Source of the DNA: Cryomorphaceae bacterium BACL29 MAG-121220-bin8
Lineage (GTDB): Bacteria > Bacteroidota > Bacteroidia > Flavobacteriales > Flavobacteriaceae
Assembly: GCA_905182765.1 (NCBI GenBank)
Contig: CAJJCV010000013.1
Location: 1 to 37,700 of the forward strand
DNA length: 37,700 nt
Direction: 5' to 3'
The translations under genes were made by a program, and so were the position numbers. Shown piece after piece: positions 9,061 to 17,894 of the stretch (position 1 is its first letter; each line of letters opens with the position of its first letter). The notes below the pieces were generated by a model. That model saw only the letters and a list, made by a program, of their open reading frames with translations. It was not told the DNA's origin and searched no databases.

Positions 9061-9591
9061 TTATTTGTCATCAACCAAAACTTTGCCATCAAGTTTTCCT
9101 GTATTAAATATAGTAAATGATCTATTAGCATCTAATCTTGTAGCTACAATATCATAATCAACATTTATAAATGAAAATTTTTCTTCTGTAAACAACCATT
9201 CTTGTTCTGGATCCCAGTACAATTGACTTGTTTTAAGTTCAGAACCATCATGATTATTAATAATTACGTTTCCTTTCATATCAACAATATTAGTTTTGTT
9301 ATACATTATTGCATATTGTGACGTAACTATTGTTTCATTATTTTCATTATCAAAAAAAGAGATTTTAATACCATTAGGGAACTCAGAATATGGAAAAATT
9401 TTATTAGAATAATCTTTATTTAAACTCGAATAAAGAATCGCTTTTACTTTTGCAGAATCAGTATATACTAATTTTAAGTTTTCTGTAACACCAACTGGTA
9501 GGATGTTTTTATTATTTATATTTTGAATTTCCTGAAAATTATCTTCACATGAAAAAATAAAAAATAATACTAAAAATCTTAAAAAATTCAT
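9061..9591 (-). CDS. lptC: LptC-like LPS export lipoprotein
   Basis: 176 residues from the ATG at 9591. A longer reading frame from 9633 exists, but the 9591 start is preferred because it overlaps the upstream TGA in a TGATG junction and begins a clean lipoprotein signal, MNFLRFLVLFFIFSC, with the acylated Cys at residue 15. The body matches the LptC fold: GVTENLKLVYTDSAKVKAIL, FPNGIKISFFD, and the YAIMYNKTNIVDMKGNVIINNHDGSELKTSQLYWD pattern seen across positions about 95-140. LptC sits in the inner membrane and passes LPS from LptBFG to LptA; Bacteroidota members are often lipoproteins instead of single-pass proteins. It is in the envelope operon, consistent with this role. Confidence 0.85.
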   Translation of the reverse strand: MNFLRFLVLFFIFSCEDNFQEIQNINNKNILPVGVTENLKLVYTDSAKVKAILYSSLNKDYSNKIFPYSEFPNGIKISFFDNENNETIVTSQYAIMYNKTNIVDMKGNVIINNHDGSELKTSQLYWDPEQEWLFTEEKFSFINVDYDIVATRLDANRSFTIFNTGKLDGKVLVDDK

Positions 9592-10979
9592 CAGTTTAAT
9601 GAAGGTACAGTAACTGATTTTCCTATCCAACATTTAAAGGAAATAGTTTTACCACTCATAGCTTCACTAAAGATATCTGTTTTTGAAGGAGCTCTTCCCT
9701 CATAACTTAAAGCTGTTTTATTTGCTAGTTTTCTTATAGAAGCATCAACAGAAGCAGCTTTTTTCGCTTGTTTTAAAGCCAACCAATAAATAGATCTTTT
9801 TTCAAATTGTGTTTTTCCGCAATTATTTGCGCTACTGGCATATAGATTAGCTATAAGTAAATAAGCTCTGCCCATTGAAGGTTGAAATCCTAAAGCTTTA
9901 TTGGCATATGTTCTAGATTTTGAAAATTGCCCAGACTTCTTAAACTTAAGTGCAATTTTGTATAGAGTTTTTGCTTTTTTTAAATTACTAGATTCTAACT
10001 CAATGGATTCATTGTAATATTGAATTGCTAAATTAGTTTCCCCTTTTTTATCATTTAATAAACCTAAATAATAAGCTGAGTTAGCTGAAGGATTTAGCGC
10101 GTGTAACGCTTCTACTAATTCTACAAACAACGGATCATCAGAGCAATCTTTACTATCCATCCTACTTGCTGCTCTATTAAGCCATACTGAATCTAATTTA
10201 AATTTATCAAAGTTTTTTCTATATAATGGGATTAAGTTTTCACAAGTAGATTCTTTGGCAATTATAGTATTTAGATTATTTAAATAAGTATTACATGCTA
10301 CCATATTAACTTCATAAACTCTTTTATTTTTTATTTCTCTAGAAGAAAGTGGATCACCATTAGTTTCTTTTTCTAAAAGTTTGTCCAACTTTAATGTATA
10401 GGCGCCCATCTCAAACTCAAACTTTTCAGTTAATTCTTCATATTTTTCAAATACTTTCTCTAAGGTTACATCTTCCATTCCAGTCTTGTATAATCTAAAA
10501 TAAATTTTAAAATAATTATACAATCCTTTAGGAGATTTGAAACTTTTTGAATCTTTTTTAAATGCTTGATCGTATATTTCAAATATCTCAGAGTCCTCAG
10601 CTAATTTGTAATCAATCAAAGTTTGAGCTTTTATTGCTAATATCTTACCGACCTCACTAACTCCTCTTTTAGATTTCGGAAAATAAGTTAACCACTCATC
10701 GTATAAATCCACTAAATCTTCTTGAAACTCATCTTTAGCGTTACCTTCAGAATTTTTAATAAAAGACTTTAACATTCTTTCGCCAAGTACATATACTGCA
10801 GAATTTATATCTGGGCATTCACTCTTTAAATCCAACCATGGTTGGTATGCTTCTTTATAATTTTTAACTTTTGCATACTCAGCAAAAATTGAAAGATTTG
10901 AAAAACATTCTTCATTTGATTGAGAGAATAAAGTAATTGAAAACAAAAATGTTAAGCTACAAATGATGATTTTTTTCAT
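9591..10979 (-). CDS. Periplasmic TPR-repeat protein
   Basis: 462 residues from ATG at 10979. A TTG nine bases further upstream would add three residues before the same signal peptide and is less likely. A Sec signal peptide ends around LFSQ (residue 20). The rest is mostly helical, with recognisable TPR units in the second half, e.g. SAYYLGLLNDKKGETNLAIQ and ALKFKKSGQFSKSRTYANKA followed by YLLIANLYASSA (about residues 295-400). Several Cys residues are present, fitting an oxidising periplasm. It lies between the FadL-like barrel gene (51-base gap) and lptC (1-base overlap). It may be a scaffold for envelope assembly, but that is inferred from context only. Confidence 0.82.
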   Translation of the reverse strand: MKKIIICSLTFLFSITLFSQSNEECFSNLSIFAEYAKVKNYKEAYQPWLDLKSECPDINSAVYVLGERMLKSFIKNSEGNAKDEFQEDLVDLYDEWLTYFPKSKRGVSEVGKILAIKAQTLIDYKLAEDSEIFEIYDQAFKKDSKSFKSPKGLYNYFKIYFRLYKTGMEDVTLEKVFEKYEELTEKFEFEMGAYTLKLDKLLEKETNGDPLSSREIKNKRVYEVNMVACNTYLNNLNTIIAKESTCENLIPLYRKNFDKFKLDSVWLNRAASRMDSKDCSDDPLFVELVEALHALNPSANSAYYLGLLNDKKGETNLAIQYYNESIELESSNLKKAKTLYKIALKFKKSGQFSKSRTYANKALGFQPSMGRAYLLIANLYASSANNCGKTQFEKRSIYWLALKQAKKAASVDASIRKLANKTALSYEGRAPSKTDIFSEAMSGKTISFKCWIGKSVTVPSLN

Positions 10980-11030
10980 AATAATCAATTCTATATTTTT
11001 TTTAAGAAATCAAAAACGATGCCTAATTTA

Positions 11031-12287
11031 TTAATTGTATTTATTTTTCACAAACCAAAGATCACTTAATGACATTCCTAGTCTAACACTAAAAAAATTT
11101 TCTTGTATTAGGCCAGCGTTAGTAGTTCCTCTTTTTCCAACTTCAAAACCTAAATTAACATTAGAAAACCCTTGAAAAGGAATTCCAAATCCAAAGTTTA
11201 AACCAACCTCTTTAATTGCTTGATCCTCTATGTAAAGTCCTGTGTTTTCTATTCTTAAACCTCCCCTGTAAACGAGTCTACTAAAAAAACTAGTAAAAGA
11301 GTCAAATTTTGGAATATAAAATCCTCCAAGAGAAAATTTAGATCCTTTTTTAAAATCAACGTTATTTAGATTAAATAACTTGTTGTTTAATCCTCCACCG
11401 TCGACTAATTTATACTCTGCTCCAACAAACCATTTAGTATCGACTCCTAGCCCTAACCCTAAAGTTTGAGATTTCGGGACTGTAATTTCAGTTTTATCTA
11501 AACTCATTGCACCTAAATCAATTACTTCTTCATCGCCACCATATTGATTAGTAAGGGAGTAGGTTGATAATGTTTGGGTGTTAGTAGAGCCTAAATTATA
11601 TTTTTGACTTGTAATATAAGTAGCATGTAATGTTAATTTTTCTGAAATTTTTTCTCTAAACAATAAAGAATACACATAATTCAATCCACTCAAGGAGGAA
11701 TTACTTTCAAGTCTTGTAGCTAACTCAATGTCCTCTAAAAAACGAGTTGTAATATGGTTTAAATTTCCAAATTCATAATTCGTTGTTAATCCTAAACTTA
11801 TTTTATTAAAAAGCTTAAATCCAAAAGTTAAAAAAGCAGTATTAACACCTCCTTCTCCTCTGTATCTGTCTATAACATTTGGAGTTACTGTCTCATCGTT
11901 ACTTTCTAAAAGATAACCTACAGATGTTTGTGGAACTACACCAAAAGCAAAAGTAAAGTGCTTTGTTGGAATTCCAACAGCTAAATAATTAACATTAGAA
12001 CTGTTTGAATTCTCATTAGCATTTTCAGATTTAAATGTTAAATTATCATATGTTATTCCAAGAGAGTAATTAACTCTTTTAAGTTCAGATAAAGACGCAG
12101 GATTTGTTAAACTTAAATGTATACTGTCTGAATAAACACTTAATCCACCCATAGATCTATTGTCAATCGAACCTTTAAAAGTACTTGTACCCACCCCATA
12201 AAAAGAATAAGGTGATGAAGTTCCTGATTGTGAAAAATTATAAAAAGAAACTATAGAAAATAAAACAGTAAATAAAAATTTTTTCAT
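11031..12287 (-). CDS. FadL/OmpP1-like outer-membrane beta-barrel protein
   Basis: 418 residues. A Sec signal peptide ends at about residue 20 (YNFSQS). The mature start SGTSSPYSFYGVGTSTF and the MGGLSVYSDS...LSLTNPASL pattern (about 45-70) resemble the N-terminal plug region of FadL-family barrels. Amphipathic beta strands continue to the end, which closes with FFSVRLGMSLSDLWFVKNKYN-like strands. It is probably a porin or transporter for hydrophobic compounds, but the substrate is unknown. The ATG at 12287 overlaps the coaX stop as ATGA, indicating translational coupling. This coaX-barrel linkage is one I recognise from Flavobacteriia. Confidence 0.8.
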   Translation of the reverse strand: MKKFLFTVLFSIVSFYNFSQSGTSSPYSFYGVGTSTFKGSIDNRSMGGLSVYSDSIHLSLTNPASLSELKRVNYSLGITYDNLTFKSENANENSNSSNVNYLAVGIPTKHFTFAFGVVPQTSVGYLLESNDETVTPNVIDRYRGEGGVNTAFLTFGFKLFNKISLGLTTNYEFGNLNHITTRFLEDIELATRLESNSSLSGLNYVYSLLFREKISEKLTLHATYITSQKYNLGSTNTQTLSTYSLTNQYGGDEEVIDLGAMSLDKTEITVPKSQTLGLGLGVDTKWFVGAEYKLVDGGGLNNKLFNLNNVDFKKGSKFSLGGFYIPKFDSFTSFFSRLVYRGGLRIENTGLYIEDQAIKEVGLNFGFGIPFQGFSNVNLGFEVGKRGTTNAGLIQENFFSVRLGMSLSDLWFVKNKYN

Positions 12288-13009
12288 TTTTTGATATTAT
12301 CCTCTATAAGATTATTTAAACCTTTAAGTAGGAAATTTTGATCAGCAAAGATGGTATTTTTTATCTTCTTGAGCAAAAAATTAGAATCACCACCTGTTAA
12401 AATTATCTTAATGTTTTTAAACCTATCATTGTATTGGTTAATAACACCTTCTATTTCAAAAACAACTCCATTAATAACACCTGAATTAATTGAACTTAAA
12501 GTGTCATTTCCAATCAACTTATGATCAAAAACAGTGGTGGATAAAGGTAAATTGGCAGTTTCTTTATTTAAAGATTTAAATCTCATTTTAATTCCAGGGG
12601 ATATACCACCACCTAAATACTCGTTTTTATTGTTTTTAAAATCATATGTAATACAGGTTCCTGCATCAATAATCAATACATTTTCATTTGAAAAATCAAG
12701 TGATGCAGCACTGACAAGTGCTACTCTATCACTACCTAATGAGGTTTTAGTTTTATACAAATTAGTAAATAACAAATTTGTAGTTTGGTTAATAGAAATT
12801 AAATTAGAATTACTTTTCAGGAAATTTATAATATTTTCATCCAAATTCGAAACATTTGAAATAATCGAATTTTGAATACTGTTTCTTTTAAAAATATTTG
12901 AGATATCGGAAAACTTATAATTAGTAAAAATAAATTTCTCAACTAATTTTTTTTTTTCAAAAAGAGCAACTTTCAAAGAAGAATTGCCTAAATCTATTAC
13001 TATATTCAA
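12284..13009 (-). CDS. coaX: Type III pantothenate kinase
   Basis: 241 residues from TTG at 13009. CoaX phosphorylates pantothenate, the first step of CoA synthesis. Visible motifs: N-terminal phosphate loop IDLGNSSLKVALFE (about 5-18), SLGSDRVALVSAA with the GxDR pattern, the catalytic IIDAGTCITYDF region, and GGGISPGIKMRFKSL. The open frame extends to 13108, but the extra residues match nothing in the family. A TATTTTTG -7 element at 13028-13035 would put transcription start near 13024, inside that extension. TTG at 13009 gives MNIVIDLGN, the expected N-terminus. The stop overlaps the barrel gene start by 4 bases, so coaX leads the envelope operon. Confidence 0.9.
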   Translation of the reverse strand: MNIVIDLGNSSLKVALFEKKKLVEKFIFTNYKFSDISNIFKRNSIQNSIISNVSNLDENIINFLKSNSNLISINQTTNLLFTNLYKTKTSLGSDRVALVSAASLDFSNENVLIIDAGTCITYDFKNNKNEYLGGGISPGIKMRFKSLNKETANLPLSTTVFDHKLIGNDTLSSINSGVINGVVFEIEGVINQYNDRFKNIKIILTGGDSNFLLKKIKNTIFADQNFLLKGLNNLIEDNIKK

Positions 13010-13027
13010 ATTATTTCTATTTAAGTT

Positions 13028-13035
13028 CAAAAATA
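13028..13035 (-). promoter_or_regulatory. -7 promoter element of coaX operon
   Basis: Minus-strand TATTTTTG matches TAnnTTTG and ends 19 bases before the TTG start at 13009. It supports the shorter coaX start. No convincing -33 TTTG is placed 19-21 bases upstream. Confidence 0.5.
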
Positions 13036-13057
13036 AGGAAGATTTATTAAATGATTT

Positions 13058-13088
13058 TTTGCTTCTCTCATAAAAGAATATATATTTG
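13058..13088 (+). promoter_or_regulatory. Promoter of tRNA-Phe
   Basis: TTTG at 13058-13061, a 19-base spacer, then TATATTTG at 13081-13088: an exact match to the Bacteroidota primary sigma factor consensus TTTG-N19-TAnnTTTG. Transcription should begin near 13092, about 18 bases before the mature tRNA. Confidence 0.82.
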
Positions 13089-13109
13089 CTCTTGCAAAAA
13101 AAAAGCAAT

Positions 13110-13182
13110 GGTACCTTAGCTCAGTTGGTAGAGCAAAGGACTGAAAATCCTTGTGTCCCTGGTTCGATTCCTGGAGGTACCA
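13110..13182 (+). tRNA. tRNA-Phe (anticodon GAA)
   Basis: 73 bases. Acceptor GGTACCT pairs with AGGTACC, then discriminator A at 13182. The D arm is AGCTCAGTTGGTAGAGC, the anticodon loop CTGAAAA with GAA, and the T arm has GGTTCGATTCC. CCA is not encoded. A consensus promoter precedes it and a hairpin terminator follows at once. Confidence 0.97.
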
Positions 13183-13183
13183 C

Positions 13184-13210
13184 AAAAGTCTCTATTTATA
13201 GAGGCTTTTT
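13184..13210 (+). terminator. Intrinsic terminator of tRNA-Phe, possibly bidirectional
   Basis: Stem AAAAGTCTCTA (13184-13194), loop TTTA, and TAGAGGCTTTT (13199-13209) with one G-T pair, followed by T. The A-run on the other side means it may also stop leftward transcription from the sugar-oxidation operon ending at 13226. Confidence 0.85.
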
Positions 13211-13225
13211 GCTTTTGTACTATTC

Positions 13226-13933
13226 TCAAGTAATTAAATTACCTTCTTTATCCCACTCAGCTACATCGTTTCTTTTGGTTTGATCTACACACTTATCCAG
13301 CCATTCTTTATCATAAGATAATCCATACTGATCCAAAACATCCTGAGGAACACCGTCCCAAACATTTGGAGTATTTCCTTTATATCCAAGTTCTTCAATT
13401 CCAACTTTAGAGGTATAATAGCCAGTCATTGTTAAATTTCTAAATAAAGAAAACCACTTAACATCTTTACTTTGCTCTGAACTTGATAAATCAGGATCTG
13501 GATAAGCCATTTGATCTAATATTGATTTTTGCTGACTCATATCACAATCAATAAATATTTTTTTAAACTTTGTATTAGATTGTTGATTTAAAGCGGTTAA
13601 GCCTTCTTTTAAGGGGGTCTCATAACTAGGAATATCCTTTGCCATAAATTCAATTAACTCAGGTACTTCAGCGTCGTTAATAGACCCAAACTCGTTTGGA
13701 GGAAGTATCAAATTACTAATTTCAGAAATTAGTTTCATTTGATTATTAGTAAAACACTTTTTTGAAAAAAGTAATTTATCATACTCTTTTTCTTTTGGAG
13801 TCCTTCCATAGCTAAACTTTTTTAAAGAATTTGCAACTGTTTCACTGTCCACTCCTGAAACACAACCTTCTAACAAAACACCTAATCCTATCGAACCAAA
13901 TGCTAATGATTTTAAACTATCTCTTCTGTTCAT
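13226..13933 (-). CDS. Gluconate 2-dehydrogenase subunit 3-like Tat lipoprotein
   Basis: 235 residues. The N-terminus has a twin-arginine signal (R3-R4-D-S-L-K) followed by a hydrophobic stretch and a lipobox-like LLEGC with C24, so it is probably Tat-exported and lipid-anchored. The body matches the Gluconate_2-dh3 family (PF13618): FTNNQMKLISEISNLILPP (about 61-79), ...DAEVPELIEFMAKDI (about 87-101), and ...FRNLTMTGYYTSKVGIEELGYKG near 165-187. Such small subunits pair with a GMC-type FAD catalytic subunit and carry it out through the Tat pathway. The GMC gene lies just upstream with a 3-base gap, which supports that complex. It is the last gene of the minus-strand operon, ending just before the tRNA-Phe terminator. 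Confidence 0.9.
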   Translation of the reverse strand: MNRRDSLKSLAFGSIGLGVLLEGCVSGVDSETVANSLKKFSYGRTPKEKEYDKLLFSKKCFTNNQMKLISEISNLILPPNEFGSINDAEVPELIEFMAKDIPSYETPLKEGLTALNQQSNTKFKKIFIDCDMSQQKSILDQMAYPDPDLSSSEQSKDVKWFSLFRNLTMTGYYTSKVGIEELGYKGNTPNVWDGVPQDVLDQYGLSYDKEWLDKCVDQTKRNDVAEWDKEGNLIT

Positions 13934-13936
13934 ACA

Positions 13937-15655
13937 CTAAAAATTTTGTTTTTTAAATTGATCTACAATATGATCCGATGTTCTCCATGCTAAAGCCATA
14001 ATTGTCCAAGTTGGATTTTTATCTGCTTGAGAAACAAATGGACCTGCATCAACTACAAATACATTTGAAACATCATGCAGTCGTTCAAATTCATTAACAA
14101 CAGATGTTTTTGGGTCGCTTCCCATTCTAGTTGTTCCAACCTCGTGAATAATCTCACCAGGTTTTGTAAGTCCATAATTCTTGTCAATTCCAGCTTTATC
14201 ACCTAAAGCAATACCACCCATATTATGAATAATTTCTTCAAAAGTATCCTGCATATGCTTTGCTTGATTCACTTCATGATTAGACCATTTATAATTAAAT
14301 CTTAAAACTGGAACACCAAATTCATCAACTTTATCAGGATCGATTTCACAATAATTACTTTTCATAGCAATCGATTCTCCTCTTCCATCCATTCCAACAA
14401 CGGTACCATAATATTTCCTCATATCAGTCCTTAACATATCACCATAACCGCCTACTTTTATTCCAAAAAACTTATTTAAATCATTAACATTAAATCCTGA
14501 ACCATAAGATGGAGATCCCATACCGCCCCAAACTTCAATATGATACCCTCTTGGGAAATTCAAATTTTTATTATCTAACCACCAAGGTGAATAAACATGC
14601 ATTCCTCCAACTCCATCTTCATTATAAATTTTTCTATCAACAAGTTCAGGTAAAAAAGCCATTCTACCACCACCTGTTGAATCATGTAAATACTTACCAA
14701 CAACATCACTGCTATTTCCTAAGCCATTTGGATGTTGTTTACTTTTAGAATTTAATAAAATTCGAGCACTGCTACAGGCAGAAGCAGCTAATACGACTAC
14801 TTTAGCCTTTAATTTATACTCTGTTCTATCTTCTTTATTTATAAACGATACTCCTGTAGCTTTACCCTCCTCATTTGTTGTAACTGTTCTTACCATTGAA
14901 TTGACATATAAATCAATTTGTCCTCCATTATCTTGAGCTGGAAAAATCAAACATGAACCAGCTGAAAAATCTGCATATACTGAACAACTTCTAGCACACT
15001 GTCTACAATAAAAACACACACCTCTTTCATTATTTATTCTTTTAGTTAAAACAGATAGACGTGACGGCATTACTTTTACACTACTTTTTCTAGCTCCTTT
15101 AATATAAAATAACTCATGTAATCTAGGTTTTGGTGGTGGAAGAAAAAAACCATCGGGATCGTTATATAGATTTTCTTTACTTCCAAAAACTCCAATTAAT
15201 TTATCTACTTTATCATAATAAGGCTTGATGTCATCATACCCAATAGGCCAATCTTCTCCTAATCCATCGATTGATTTCTTTTTAAAATCTTTTGGTCCAA
15301 ATCTTAATGAAATTCTTCCCCAGTGATTTGTTCTTCCTCCTAACATTCTAGATCTAAACCATCTAAATTCTGAATCACCTTTTTGAGTATATGGTTCTCC
15401 TTCAATGTCCCATCCACCATATGCTTGATCAAAATCACCAAATGGTCTTGTTGTACCTGCTCCTCTTCTAGGTGAATCGTAAGCCCATTTCATTTGAGTC
15501 ATTTGATCTGGATTTGCCGGATCATAAAAAGGACCAGCTTCAACAACAGCTATTTTTAGTCCAGCTTCTGATAAAATTTTAGTAGCCATTCCTCCTCCAG
15601 CACCTGACCCAACGATTATAACGTCGTATTCTTTTGAGTTTTCTTTAATTTGCAT
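13937..15655 (-). CDS. GMC-family FAD sugar dehydrogenase, catalytic subunit
   Basis: 572 residues. The FAD-binding motif VGSGAGGG (15-22) is followed by VVEAG (about 37-41). The C-terminal GMC catalytic pair is visible as H504 (IIHEVGTTRMG) and N547 (NPTWTIMALAWR), with the FAD-contacting VFVVDAGPF between them. A cysteine group C214-x2-C217-x2-C220-x3-C224, plus C235, sits in the middle; related FAD-dependent glucose dehydrogenase alpha subunits bind an Fe-S cluster with such cysteines, so electron transfer by a cluster is possible here. There is no signal peptide; export is expected by piggyback on the Tat-tagged subunit encoded next. The expected role is oxidation of a sugar or glycoside hydroxyl, probably at C3. 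No cytochrome subunit is encoded nearby. Confidence 0.92.
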   Translation of the reverse strand: MQIKENSKEYDVIIVGSGAGGGMATKILSEAGLKIAVVEAGPFYDPANPDQMTQMKWAYDSPRRGAGTTRPFGDFDQAYGGWDIEGEPYTQKGDSEFRWFRSRMLGGRTNHWGRISLRFGPKDFKKKSIDGLGEDWPIGYDDIKPYYDKVDKLIGVFGSKENLYNDPDGFFLPPPKPRLHELFYIKGARKSSVKVMPSRLSVLTKRINNERGVCFYCRQCARSCSVYADFSAGSCLIFPAQDNGGQIDLYVNSMVRTVTTNEEGKATGVSFINKEDRTEYKLKAKVVVLAASACSSARILLNSKSKQHPNGLGNSSDVVGKYLHDSTGGGRMAFLPELVDRKIYNEDGVGGMHVYSPWWLDNKNLNFPRGYHIEVWGGMGSPSYGSGFNVNDLNKFFGIKVGGYGDMLRTDMRKYYGTVVGMDGRGESIAMKSNYCEIDPDKVDEFGVPVLRFNYKWSNHEVNQAKHMQDTFEEIIHNMGGIALGDKAGIDKNYGLTKPGEIIHEVGTTRMGSDPKTSVVNEFERLHDVSNVFVVDAGPFVSQADKNPTWTIMALAWRTSDHIVDQFKKQNF

Positions 15656-15665
15656 TATATATTTA

Positions 15666-16421
15666 TTATAGTTCTAAGATTTTTATATTTCTAAATGATA
15701 TTACTCCTGGATGATCTTGAATACTTATTTTTCCAGTTTTAAATTTACCAAAATCACAATTTTGCCAAGGTTCTTGATCACAATCATTAAATTTTGTAGG
15801 TTCAACCATTGCATCCCATTCTTTACCACTTAATGGAAACTTTACAATTTCTGTGCCATTGTGAACAACAATCCCTATGTTTTTGTTATGGTCAATTGTA
15901 ATATCATAAGTATTCCATTTTTCAGCAGGATTAGTAACCCACTCCGATGGAGCAATCATTCCGTACAATGCGCCAGCTTGAGTTAAAGGGCCATCGGGCA
16001 TTTCAGGATCTAAAATTTGAATCTCAGGACCAGTAACAAAAGGATACTCATATTTCATATCTTCTTTAACCCCCCAAAAAAAACCACTATTTGACATGCT
16101 ACTCACCTTCCATTCCAAATGAATTTTAAAACTTGTATATTCCTTGTCACTCACTAAACTTTTATCTCCCTTTCCAGATGCATTATCAGATGTGAATGTT
16201 AAAACACCATCTTTTATATCCCAGCCTGTTTTTTTACCATCGTCTTGAAAATAATGCCAACCATCCATTGTGTTTTGTTGAATTAAAGACACCCATTCAC
16301 CCTCAATTCCAGGATCATTAATGTGTGTCATTGGAATAGAGTCTATCGACTTTTTATTTTGATTACTATTATTGCAGGAAAAAATCAAAATTGATGTAAA
16401 TAATATTAGTATTTTTTTCAT
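15666..16421 (-). CDS. DUF1080 lipoprotein (3-keto-disaccharide hydrolase family)
   Basis: 251 residues. A lipoprotein signal ends in FSC with C16. The domain (about 38-250) is DUF1080/PF06439, a concanavalin-like fold: DGWHYFQDDGKKTGWDIKDGVLTF is spread over about 52-77, and DKSLVSDKEYTSFKIHLEWKVS and SNSGFFWGVKED follow. The end FRNIKILEL is typical of the family. Members have been linked to cleavage of 3-keto-glycosides. Ten bases separate it from the GMC gene and 20 from the Gfo gene, so these form one operon. It should act in the periplasm or at the outer membrane. Its exact chemistry and substrate are inferred from family and neighbours. Confidence 0.9.
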   Translation of the reverse strand: MKKILILFTSILIFSCNNSNQNKKSIDSIPMTHINDPGIEGEWVSLIQQNTMDGWHYFQDDGKKTGWDIKDGVLTFTSDNASGKGDKSLVSDKEYTSFKIHLEWKVSSMSNSGFFWGVKEDMKYEYPFVTGPEIQILDPEMPDGPLTQAGALYGMIAPSEWVTNPAEKWNTYDITIDHNKNIGIVVHNGTEIVKFPLSGKEWDAMVEPTKFNDCDQEPWQNCDFGKFKTGKISIQDHPGVISFRNIKILEL

Positions 16422-16441
16422 AATTTTTATTGTTTTAAAAT

Positions 16442-17866
16442 TTATAAGTCCCAGTCTTTTCTTCTTATTCTTCCAACAAATTGGTTAGCAGACTCGAAAT
16501 TAGTTATTCTGGTGTTTTCACCATCCCAAAGCAACTTCTTTCTTCCTATATATTTATTGCCTTTTTTCAACATGTAACTTCTTAATGCTAAATTCCCCAT
16601 TAATACAGTCTCAGTAAATGGACCGGCATATTCAATTGGTGAAGTAAGTTTTTTATAATCGTCACTACCATATCCTCCCTTACAAGCATTAATCCATTCC
16701 ATATGATGAATATGATCAAGACCTTCTTTTTGAACTAAATCTGTATTAAAATGTAATGTTTCTTCACCCTTTCTATATAGCTTAGGATTTAAACCATATA
16801 CTCCACATGAAATCACTCCTTTATCCCCAATTATAATAACTCCATTTCCATTTCCTTCTTCTCCTAAATAATCTTCTGCAGGAATTATTTCTGGTCTAGG
16901 AGGAATTATTCCTCCGTCCATCCATATCAATTCAACATTAGAATCGGTTTTACTAGTCTTGTCAAAGTGTAAGGTAATTAAAGAAGCTGCAGGCGGGCCT
17001 TCAGGGTAATAATTAGCACTCCACATTTTTTCATAAATATTTGCGACACTACATTCAACATCTTTAGGATATCCCAATTCCAGAACCTTGTAAGGAGCAT
17101 CTAAAACATGGCAACCCATATCACCTAATGCTCCAGTGCCATAATCCCACCATCCTCTCCAATTAAAAGGATGAAATTCTGGTCTATATCCTCTGTATTG
17201 GGCTGGACCTAACCACAAATCCCAATTTAAATTATCTGGTTTAGAAATTGATGGTTTTGGCATTTCAAAGCCCTGAGGCCAAACAGGTCTATTTGTCCAT
17301 GAGTAAACTTTACTAATTTTACCTATTAATTTATTATCAACCCATTCTTTTAATTTGTTAACTCCTAAACTTGAACCACCTTGGTTACCCATTTGTGTAA
17401 CTACTTTGTTTCGTTTCGCAGTTTTAGTTAAAATTCTAGCTTCTTCAATATTATGTGTTAAAGGCTTTTGAATATAGGCATGTAATCCTCTATTCATAGC
17501 ATTATTTCCAATAATACCATGTGTGTGATCAGGCGTACTAATAGTTACGGCGTCTAAATCTTTTTCTTTATCTAATAGCTCTCTAAAATCAAGGTAAAAA
17601 TTTGCATTCGGATATTTTTTTCTAGATTTTAATACTCCATGAGATCCATCAGGATGGACGTCGCAAAGAGCAATAACTCTTTCTTTACTGGCCCATTCAT
17701 CTCTAATATCTCCACCTTTTCCTCCAGAACCAATTGCAGCAATTAATAATTGATCACTTGGTGAAACATAACCGTTTCCTCCTAAAACATTTCTAGGAAC
17801 TATGAAAATACCTGATCCAATGATAGATGATTTTTTTATAAAGTTTCTTCTAGAGTTTTTTTTCAT
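16442..17866 (-). CDS. Gfo/Idh/MocA family oxidoreductase with Tat signal
   Basis: 474 residues. The Tat signal contains S-R6-R7-N-F-I-K and a hydrophobic stretch to about residue 27. The NAD(P)-binding fold follows (LLIAAIGSGGKGGDIRD-like region near 39-55; CDVHPDG near 68-74), then the family's lysine motif as QKPLTHN (about 133-139; the usual E before K is Q). The C-terminal alpha/beta domain has NLNWDLWLGPAQYRGYRPEFHPFNWRGWWD-like residues at about 212-242, a signature of the exported subgroup. It may reduce, oxidise or eliminate keto-sugars with a tightly bound nucleotide. It is first in the minus-strand operon and 42 bases from the divergent thuA-like gene. Confidence 0.92.
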   Translation of the reverse strand: MKKNSRRNFIKKSSIIGSGIFIVPRNVLGGNGYVSPSDQLLIAAIGSGGKGGDIRDEWASKERVIALCDVHPDGSHGVLKSRKKYPNANFYLDFRELLDKEKDLDAVTISTPDHTHGIIGNNAMNRGLHAYIQKPLTHNIEEARILTKTAKRNKVVTQMGNQGGSSLGVNKLKEWVDNKLIGKISKVYSWTNRPVWPQGFEMPKPSISKPDNLNWDLWLGPAQYRGYRPEFHPFNWRGWWDYGTGALGDMGCHVLDAPYKVLELGYPKDVECSVANIYEKMWSANYYPEGPPAASLITLHFDKTSKTDSNVELIWMDGGIIPPRPEIIPAEDYLGEEGNGNGVIIIGDKGVISCGVYGLNPKLYRKGEETLHFNTDLVQKEGLDHIHHMEWINACKGGYGSDDYKKLTSPIEYAGPFTETVLMGNLALRSYMLKKGNKYIGRKKLLWDGENTRITNFESANQFVGRIRRKDWDL

Positions 17867-17872
17867 TAAATT

Positions 17873-17894
17873 GATAACTTCAATTATGATAACT
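17873..17894. promoter_or_regulatory. Direct repeat GATAACT in the Gfo/ThuA divergent region
   Basis: GATAACT occurs at 17873-17879 and 17888-17894, with a 15-base period, in the 42-base gap between the two divergent genes. A TTG (17871-17873), N22, TAATCTTG (17896-17903) arrangement could be the rightward promoter. A regulator site is possible, but short AT-rich repeats can occur by chance. Confidence 0.35.

Noticed and set aside
9592-9633. Longer lptC start adding 14 residues
   Set aside because: It would lie inside the TPR gene; the TGATG junction and lipoprotein signal support 9591.
13010-13108. Extended coaX reading frame up to the tRNA
   Set aside because: The extension has no family match and crosses the likely -7 element at 13028-13035.
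13086-13283. 65-aa plus-strand ORF across tRNA-Phe
   Set aside because: Its core (ALVEQRTENPCVPGSIPGG-like) is the well-known spurious translation of a tRNA gene.
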